From positions 12,834,651 to 12,898,650 of the forward strand of contig NC_135563.1 of NCBI RefSeq assembly GCF_964340395.1: DNA of 64,000 bases, written 5' to 3'. Position 1 is the first letter of the stretch. Every line of letters starts with the position of its first letter. The DNA is from Glandiceps talaboti. Its lineage: Eukaryota > Hemichordata > Enteropneusta > Spengelidae. The notes under the pieces are model-generated. The model ran no database searches. It was not told where the DNA came from and saw only the letters and a list, made by a program, of their open reading frames with translations. Both the position numbers and the translations under genes were made by a program. Below are positions 54,201 through 64,000 of this stretch, piece by piece.

Positions 54201-57200
54201 TATAAGTTTGTTTATTCCGAATTATATTAGTAGAAACGTGCTGGTGACGAGATATTTCGATTCCTTGCAGACATATTTTCTTCAATGTATGATTTAAGAA
54301 GAGAATAACATTTTTAGAGAATAGAAATATGATTAAACAAATTAAAGTAATGATATCTTGCACATGTACAACGTTTTGACAAGACAGGCGCCTGGCATAG
54401 GATAACTCCTTTCAACCTCCGGTAAAGTAATTTAGTCGTTCATTATTATCTTCCATGTGTGACATTTGGCTTTATTTGATCGAGCTGTTATTGAAGCTGA
54501 ACAAGTTGTAGATCACGCCACTGACATGACTTCTTCATAAACTGAAGTAAATGAACACATTCAATGGATCCACCAGACAGTGAAAACCTCGTACAAATAA
54601 ATCTTCAGAAGAGAGGCGCCAGCTTTTATTGATTGTCTACAGCAAGACATAAGCGAATACTAGATGTTTCAGTACATATTCTTGAATAAAAAGGATAATG
54701 TATTCTCATAACTCAGAACGTTTATGAGCTGAAACATGCTTTAAAATAGCATACAAGTTTACAATAATGACCGTTTCTTCACATGTACAATATACATAAT
54801 TAGTAGCGTCAAGGATATTGAAACACGAATTTTAGATACTACTTTACGAAGAAAATACAAATTAGGTTATAACGTGTGTGCCTACTTGGGCACATGTTGC
54901 ATTCGTCATCATGTCCATCCCACTTGCTGGAATAGAGAGTTAGGTAGTGCAAGTGAGCGCACAGTATTATACTGGTTACATGTGTCTTTTGGACAGCTAG
55001 AGAGTGGAAATCAGTTCCATTGCATTCTGTAAATGATATAGACACTTAAATGAGTCGTGTGAACAGAAAATTGTTAGGATGATTAGTTGATAGCTATGGA
55101 TGTTTACATATCAGGACAGTCATTGAAATAGAATGCTAAAAACGTATAAACGTTACTGACTTAGTCAGTCAGGATGAATTACGAATACAAAATCGGGACG
55201 ATTAACCTTTCTGTTGCTGTATATTCGGAGTTAATCAAGATTGTGAGTACGGAGTACTGTAGACGTTGTCATAATATCGGTCACTTTGTATTTACGACCC
55301 TTTCTATAAACCAGAACGATGTTCAGAGATACGGAAAGTCTTTCATGAAATATAATTTGGCTCTTGTCAATATTCTTCCTATATATCAGGCAGTTAACGA
55401 CTCGGAAATTATTTTATATAGGTCAATGCATTCATGTCCCAAGGCATCAAGCTTTTAAATTGTAGTTAATTAAGATGTCCAAACATCGACCCCTGTCTGA
55501 CTTACATTTGTGAAAAAGAAATTAAATAATTAAGCTTTCGAAGATTGGGTGATATAGATCACAGGTTCAACAGCATATTCAATGGTGATTAGTACTTTGC
55601 GTGGCACATATCTCTATGATTTTGAACTGGTGTACAAATAAGAACTATCAAATGGAAGTGACCCCTTCTTTTAAGCAAGGAGAATCACTTCTACATGATA
55701 CTATATATAATGAGCATTAATAGTACACCGTTGATCATTAGAGGATGCAGTTTCTGGAGTATCAGGGTAATTGTTTCCCTTTGGGAACACTTCTCGAACA
55801 GTTGAAATGAGGTCATAAAACACTTGATCTATATCATAGGCGTCAGTGTCCAGGTCTTAATACGATTTTCAAGCTATCATATCATTTCCCTGGGGTGCTC
55901 AAATTCCAGAGAGAAATCTTTCCAAAATTCTGTGACTTGTCTTTCTTTACTACTGTTCGGTTGAAAGGTGTTCACAAATAGGTAGAACTGTCAATTCTAT
56001 GTCATTATCGAACGTTATCATATTAGGAGATATATAGGATTTTAGATTGTCATGTAACTCGGTACTGGAACGAATGTTTCCGCATTTCTGTTTCTCTGCA
56101 TTGAATTGTATTTTAATCAAAATTTATCTACTTACTTCCTAATGCAGTAAACGTAAATTGACGAAGAAGTGCTCTGAATTATTATTAAAAACATTTAAGG
56201 TAAATAACAATTGAAGGTTAATTATTACTTTTAAGAAATGCAAAGTGAACTTGTCCCCTGTAGCAATTCGTACTATAAACAATTTAAACACAAGAGATGT
56301 ATTTTTATTGCTAGTAGAAGTACAGTTGCGTTTATTATTTTCGGCTGCTTAATGGACAAAATAAATGAAATCCTATGTACTTGAGCAATTCCATGCATGA
56401 TCCAAAGCCATATGTATATAGCATTTTTTCCCATTTAAGTCTGCACACGCACGTTGGTGCAACCTATAACCTTGTCTTTTAGTGCAATGCTTTTCAATCA
56501 AGGCAATATATATTTCTCAAAGTTATTGATCTATAAAATGTCAAAGTGATTACTACCAATGCTTTCAAGAATATTATCAGGAAGTCCAGTACTGGCCACT
56601 TTTATCGAACTTCTATGTTGCGTTTATTCTATGATATACAAGGCTGACCAATCACTCTAATATATGACATCAGACGTTGGAAGCTACAGTCGCAATCAAT
56701 GAAAATGCATGAAAAACCAAACTTATGGTACAATTCATTATAAATACCTTCCGTGCTACACGAAATACTAGTATACAGGACCCTAAAGAAAAGATCAATA
56801 TCACCATTGTGCTACGTTCGAAACATATTGGTAGATTGAGTTCTATATTCCATATAAACAATGTCTTCATGGTCGATGGTAGCTGTCATTGATGTTATAA
56901 CAGAATAGGTTTAAGATATATACATCTATCGGGCTATCTAAGAGACTGAAAATAGGCAAAGTAATTACAATCACTCCAAAGAGAAACCCCAGTAGAACAG
57001 GAACGAGATATCTTAGGTAGTTGCAAATACGCACAACAACTCTCCAGTTAAATTCTACTCATTAAACTAGGTCAGTTCTTTCCAGAGTTGAAATATAAGA
57101 TATGTTACACGAATATGAATATCTACGTCATGTACACAACTCATTCAGGCTGTAGGGAGTTATATTTTCAATGCCTGACAAATTATTTGTGAGGACAGGT

Positions 57201-60200
57201 TTTCTCTATCGAAAGGCTACTGCTTGCATATTGCTCTAGAGATCTACTGAACGTCGTTCAAATATAGTTAATCTGAAGTGATCGCAGACGAATGGGGAAA
57301 AACTAGCGTTGTGTTCATGGATCATTTCTCGTGGTTTAATTTTCATTAGTTCATGAAATATGTAATACAATTAAAGGAAACTAAAATACACAGAAATCAT
57401 TGTCAAAATTAAAATGTATATTTCAAAACGATGTTATTATTTTCAACATTTCAACGAGGTGTGAGAATCAACCACAAATTACACTTTTGATACATCTGAA
57501 CGACAGTACATCATAAGCAGGAAATAAAGAAATACAGCTAATGAAAAAATGAAATTGGTGTATTAGATATGCAATACAACCTATAATGTACTGTACGTTT
57601 CTAAATGTTTACATTATACTCAACATTTCAAGCGTATGATGAATATCAGATACACATTGACCCTTTGACAAACTTGAACAACACTACGGCATATTGGATT
57701 AGGCCGCACTATTAATCACAAACTTTAGGGACCCAATATTTTGAATCGTTAACGGCAAAAACACACCGAGTCATTTTTTTCGAAAACCGGTGTTATACCG
57801 TCAAAGCAGCGGATTATCTCCAACACATGCGCAGGTTCTTTTATGAGAACAAATCAGAATACTCCAAATGTCACGCCTGAACAAACATAACATCAAATTG
57901 GATTACAGAAGGCCTTTACTCATCCGTCACATTCCTAATTATGGAATAACGAATAGTTGTTTATTCAACCTGTGCCGGCATTCAAAATTACCAACGATGA
58001 AATTATGAAGATATTCTCTCATGATTTCCCAGGAAGAGTTTTAGGATTTTATTGTATTAAAACGTACTAGTAATGTGAATCATAAAGGAAGTATATTTGA
58101 ATATCATATACCCATTGACTGTTGAACATTAACGCAACCTATGTTGAAATGATTAGCTTTAGTAACACCTTCACATTCTAATTGTATATCAGGAGTAATC
58201 TTGTCCTTAAATTCTTCATATATACCTTTAAGTTAATACATAGCGTAAATAGTATGCCGTCATCGCCATATTGAAGGCTTGTTAATGTCATAAACAGCAG
58301 ACGAGGTAACTGAACACTCATGCCAATGTTCGAGATTTAGTTACGGTTATTGTAAACTGACTTTCATCAAGAAAGAAGAAAACATGGCCTGAAATACTTA
58401 GTGAGACACGAATGTAATTTGTTAGTGGTTTCAATTGATCTATATATTCATATGTAGTGACAGGCACTGTATTGCTATTCACCGACGTAAGTCAATATGC
58501 TGTAGTGAGTAGTCTCAAGTCTTTACTGTACCTCATACATGTATCACAGAACATGTCAAATACTATACCATCCATAGCACATAGAAGATAATGATTTTAT
58601 AAATCCTCACATTTTTTACTAAAGTCTTTTTTCAGGTCTCACTTCATGATGAAATATTGAAGACTCAATAATTCAGACATTATGACATGCTTATTAATTT
58701 TCCTGATGAAAAATAACATTTTGGTTCAAACTTCTTTCACTGGACGCTATGTTTAAACATTGGACCGTGTACCTAGTGATGTGACGCCAAAACGGAACGT
58801 GATCATTAAGACTGATTATTGTATAACCTATTGAGGATACACGAACCCATGAATGTTTCAATATTGATGTACCATCTCTCTATTAAGATGTACAAAATGA
58901 GTTCAAACGTAATTCTCCATGCACATCACAATTCTTGAACTTATTGCTTGAACTTTTCATCGACTAGAGCACCTTCGTTTAAGAAGTTTATTCATTTTGC
59001 GCAGCAGGGGTAAGAATGGTCAAATGACTATGTTCAATCAACTAATAATGGTGCTTATATATTGCTAACGACACGTATGCAAATTTATGTCAAGGACTAA
59101 AAACAACAGCTCCGGGTGATGCATGGCTGATGCGGAAGAAGGGTTGGTACTCTTGATATACAAATGGGATAAACAAAGATATATGCTGATAACAATTAAG
59201 GCAATGACAATGGCCATGCCTACGGTGATTCAACTTACAAGTTAAAGTATATTTTACGTAAGTAAGGTATACCCAATATCAGAATACTGCACTGAATAGC
59301 ATGTTTATAGAGCACTAACAAACTTAAGGTAACTAAGACTTTGAAATCCCTGTTTGCAGAAGTATAGGGCATTCTTTGTAGCGTGAACGAAAACATAATA
59401 AGATAAAGGATGCCTATGTGTTCGACAACAGTATATATAAGCACCGATAGCAAAATCTCTGAAGATAGCTAACTGTCAAATTCTAATCCCTCGTATTAAG
59501 TTTTTGAAAGGAGATAATATGTATCATTTAGGGATTTCTATCAAGGGTTCGATGAAAGGAGAGAATTCATGGCGTGATAATAATACATATGCTACAAAGA
59601 TATATCATACCGTAACTATAAGAGTTCATACTCCATTAGGAAATGCATGCAGATGGTTTAAATGTTAGAAGAGGGTGCTACTTCAACTTCAAGGCAAACA
59701 TAGGTCATCTGGGACTCATTTTGTCACGTCTGCAAAATGATTATGGGTATGTGGGGATCAAGTATTATATTTGTACCAATGTCCAATAAATCATGCTACA
59801 CAGTCCAGAGACATTACATATTCATAGAGTATACACGTCTAGGAAATAGTGTTGTAAATATCACTTCGGAAAATATATAATCTTGGGAAAACAGAATGTG
59901 TAATGACATGGAATATTGACCCCGCAACTTAAATTAGATAACGTTCCTTGCATTATTCTGAAATTAGGATGTCCCTGTAAATAGTATAGACTTTGTGTGG
60001 ATTAACTATCGATCCAGTAGTTCCAAACAAATTTGAATGTTGTACATAATTTGCATCTAAACTAGGCAGGCAGCACTTGAGTCCAACAAACAATATTTGA
60101 TAACACATTGTTATGACTAATACACCGAGCAAAAGGACAAGTAAACCTAAATTGTATACCAAACTCTCCGTTTTACAGTTATGCAGGGGTGTCTGAAACT

Positions 60201-63200
60201 GTCTGTAAAAGGCCATTCAAAATGGTTTCGTCAGTCCGAAATTAGGCGTTAAATATAGAACTGCTCTGTATTTATCAAAAATCATGTTGCTCATGATAAC
60301 ATAGCTGTGGTTGACTGTCCGTAGAATAAGTAGGCATTGCTGTGTTCGGCAGGAAATTAAAAAAAGAATACTTAAAAATTGGACACATATTATATATGTT
60401 CAACCAAACTCAGTCTCTCATATCGTCATACTCAACAGGTTTACGTCATTCTTAGCTTGGAAATCCATCCTTTTATATGTTGTATAAAGCTGATTCAAGA
60501 TAAACAAGGCTGTAACTTAGCTGGTATGAACACACACTGAATACAAAGCAGACGTTTCTAATGATATAAATGCGAAATTCATAAAATTCGACTCTGTGAT
60601 TACATCTCTCAAAACTCTTTGATGGCCATATCAATTCAGTGAAAGTTATCGCTACCTTCTCATGTATTCACATATCATACTAAGACTTTGCAAAGTATGG
60701 GATTTAGTATCAAACTCCGCTATTTTTTCGACGATATCAACTGGCGATGTTTTTACATTTCGTGATGAGCATTTAAAAATCGTGCGCAAATGACGATTTA
60801 ATCTGAAAATATGTATGATATCCACTATCTCATACACAGGACTTCATCACCCCTGATGTTTTAATGTGTTCGTGCAGTTTTTAGCAACTATACTAACTAC
60901 TACGTCTATGATATCGATTTCGGAGGTAAATGGATTGCTTCATATTGTATAATAAACAAAAAACATTACACACGTACCTTCAATGACGCCGTCTTTATGC
61001 ATGGTATGTCAACTGAGCGTCGTTGTCATAAGCCTCCTTCAATGGTCTGATAATTTCCCCCTAATATTGAATATTCAGCATTTGGTGTTTATCTGTCAAA
61101 CTGACATCAAGAGAATGATAGCTTTCAAACTCTGGCCCGCCTACGCTTAGATTGCTCAGGTGAGTGTCTATGTGGTCGCCTCTTGGTGCTACTTTTGATA
61201 TTTGAAACTTTCCAATCAGATGTCAGTATCACTGTGATGTCACCAAACCATCTCGGAAGCAATGACGATTAAAGCAAAGATAACCCAAAAATCACTTCAA
61301 AACTATTAAAACCATCTTCTCAGCGATCTATGTCGAAAAACAGATAGAATAGCCATCTCAATTGAAATGGTTTCCACCGTACGTACTTAGGACTACATTT
61401 TCTCTCATTTACACAGGCAAATTATTAAATTATGATGATTTACTTAGTATTTGACATGATGAAATGCATCAAGCATGTAACAGCAAAAGAAAGGATACGA
61501 TGATATGCAGGAATCATTCCATACAGTGCCACAATTTATGCAGGTGATGAAGACTAGGCCATTAACTAAGTTGGGTCTACGTACGTCAATAGATATGAGT
61601 TATTTTTAGTGGATAGGATTGAATAATAAATTAGGATGTCCGCAAGGTACGTGTCGGCCTAGCAGTTACACTTGCGCATTCTCACCCATGCCTCGAAAAA
61701 GAATCATATGATCTTGTTAATCCATGGCATTGCTAAAAAAAATCGCTCCTAAGGTATAGTACATCCCAAATCACAGCATATCAATAATTGCCTTTACATT
61801 TGAAACTGTAAACATTTCTTGGTGCACAATCGGCCTTGAATCTCAGCTAAGGTCGTATCTCCACATGCATATAACCACAAGATTTAATCATTGTACACAT
61901 TTGTGTCGGTGACAAGCAACTATGGCATATCGTAACACTGGTGCAAAAATTGCATGTTATATATCATATTGCGAAGACATGTCGGATTTTCTATCTAAAC
62001 CGTTATGAAACATATAATTCATTCTGGATATATACGTCATGCCATGGCGTTAGATGAAAAACCGGAAACAAGTGCTTTGGTTTTTTATGGAACTTGTCTG
62101 CAAAATTTACAGCAGCTAGCATTTATATGAACTGGCAGCAGCATTAAGTCATAAATTCATACGGCCACGTTCTCGTTTAATTTCCCGTGACGTTTCTTGT
62201 AAAACCCAAAGTCTATATTATAGTGGTTAGTTTCATCTTCTATTCACGCACGACGGGGTAGCGATCGTCTGCTACTGGCAACTTGTATGAATTTGCTTTA
62301 TAACAGCGTGTGTAACGGCACAAAAGCATTGAAGAAAAATAATGTAGATGTTTTCAGCTCCTGATATCCGTACATACACATATACATCAACACTCACAAC
62401 TCAACACACTGCGTTACTAAGCCTTGCCAATTAATGAAAGGTAAGCATGAAATGTGTAAACGTGCCTATGCGGCAAAATGGCAATACCACATACTTTAGG
62501 ATTACAAATATAGTAAGCCACCCCGAGCGGTACTGGTTGAGACGAACTAGTTTTGATATTATGTGATTAGTAAATTTGAGAAATATTACATATCCAGAAA
62601 AATAGTCCTTTTAAACTTTCTTGGTATCTGCAATATCTCTATAAGTTTTTTTCCTGGTCATTTGATTGAGCAGAACAATTATCTTCTCAAGTAAATGCAC
62701 AATAAGTATAATGTTACTTTGAATAAGAAATTAGGAAGATTTTAATTTTACTATTATAGTCAATATAAATATAATATCATATCATAAGGATAATTCAGAA
62801 TCTACACTTTGTTCATTTTCATAGGATATTTTCTTACATTGGATTCTAGAACACAAGTTAGAAAAACATCGACATTTGCCTTATCAATAATATATTATAT
62901 TAATTTACTATAGAGTGAGGTGCATTTGGTTTTCCCTCCGCCAGCTTGCAGAGGTGTGAAAACTATCTCCCTGCACGTTAATTAGTAGCAGTCAAATAGT
63001 ACATGTAAACCGTTAGACTTAACGATAGAATATAATAATGTTTGGTTTGACACTTTTTGGCCTTAATTAACTCTTTATTATTAAGCATGGTAGGTCATTA
63101 GCACACGCAAAGTTGACGTACGCGTGTGAGTTTCCTAACAGTAACATATTGTCTACCTCGTTTAATATTTACTATACTTCATATATGATATCGTTATTCA

Positions 63201-64000
63201 GGGATTGGCATGGGAACCGTTACTTATACAATAAATCACCTACCCTACATGTACATGCATTCAGAAAATATTCTAGTTAACGTAATTTCCTCGTAAAAAT
63301 GATTTATGCAAGTGAAAACAAACACGAATTTATTACTTTAGATATGACGATGAGCTCGTATATATGTCCGTTAAACTTTAAGAGAACGGTAGGATTAGAG
63401 ACTCTCTTGACTTGAAATTAGTTCAGATTAAAATGAAATATTACTTTAACATGACTACCTGTCTGATGTGTATGAATATATGTGAGGTAATAAATGTCAA
63501 TCAATGTCAGGCCATTTCCACGGCGTTACTCCTTCTTTATGTTCTGTATTCCAAAACTTTATGTTACTGTGATTTAGAAATTGAGAACCAAATCTTTATT
63601 CGCAGCTTTCAACATTTCTTAGTGACTTCTGAAAATAGCATTGTGAGCATATATTCACAAATCTGTAATCAACATTCCTTGAACATGGTGATAAAGATTG
63701 CTAATAAAATAGTGATATTCAGGAGGACTACTGTATTTGAAAACAAGTCATTGTCGAAGACATATACCCCAACATTTCAACTTAGTCATTCATATTCTGA
63801 ATGTTGTATGACATATATAGACCCCAATCGGTCATTATTGTGAAAGCCATGAAACAAGTCAATATGATTATGTATCTAACATTTGTTCTGGTAGAAATCG
63901 GGCCAAGCATCTCAGAGGTACTAGGTGCACATATGCAATTCGACATTTTTGGCAATTTACCTTGAAGATAGGTCAAGGTCAAAGTACAAGGTCTCATTAG
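51203..64000. other. 3' intergenic DNA, no gene seen
   Basis: About 12.8 kb without a supported exon. The longest frame (63412-63843, 143 aa) has low-complexity, A+T-driven composition and no domain. The end of the window (63971-63993) has AGGTCAAGGTCA-type half sites common in invertebrate repeats. Confidence 0.55.

Noticed and set aside
57420-57720. Possible degenerate tandem duplication around the phrase TCAACATTTCAA
   Set aside because: Shared phrases are short and the rest does not align convincingly by eye.
63412-63843. 143-residue frame near the window end
   Set aside because: No domain, A+T-driven composition, and no splice or promoter context; within chance length for this amount of A+T-rich DNA.
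63971-63993. Nuclear receptor response element (AGGTCA direct repeats)
   Set aside because: This phrase is common in dispersed invertebrate repeats and has no nearby gene; noted only.

Overview
This is nuclear DNA from an animal. It is A+T-rich (roughly two thirds A+T by eye), has no bacterial-style gene packing, is loaded with long microsatellites, and contains one clear protein-coding gene split by a very large GT-AG intron. The single gene, the general look of the non-coding DNA and the family of the gene fit a marine invertebrate with a fairly large genome (a lophotrochozoan or an invertebrate deuterostome). The species cannot be fixed from this window alone.

Layout: 1-22.8 kb is 5' intergenic DNA. 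It holds microsatellites, a 57-bp tandem repeat, a roughly 400-bp MITE-like element with long inverted ends (3349-3750), two degenerate tRNA-like SINE heads, a roughly 325-bp tandem duplication (13591-14158), and the first copy of a three-copy dispersed repeat family. The only convincing gene starts at 22829. Exon 1 (22829-23171) and exon 2 (49275-50242) join in frame across a 26,103-bp phase-1 intron. They encode a complete 436-residue class A (rhodopsin-family) neuropeptide-type GPCR that most resembles the ecdysis-triggering-hormone receptor / TRH receptor / ghrelin receptor group. From 50.2 kb to the end I see no second gene, only 3' UTR candidates, simple repeats and unique A+T-rich DNA.

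The giant intron is where most of the structure lies. It holds two more copies of the dispersed family (23622-24027, and 36411-36753 inverted). It also has a CpG-rich patch with a broken SAP-domain-like reading frame (24.4-26.1 kb) that includes a roughly 200-bp near-perfect fold-back. There is a 552-559-bp tandem duplication whose satellite has diverged from (GA)n to (GACA)n, several smaller tandem duplications, four compact stem-loops, and long (TATG), (CTAT) and (TA) arrays.

No CRISPR array, operon, rRNA, functional tRNA or intact transposase/reverse transcriptase was found. The window does not show a multi-gene 'system'. The points most worth following are the receptor's identity and ligand, and the fold-back and TIR elements in and around its intron.
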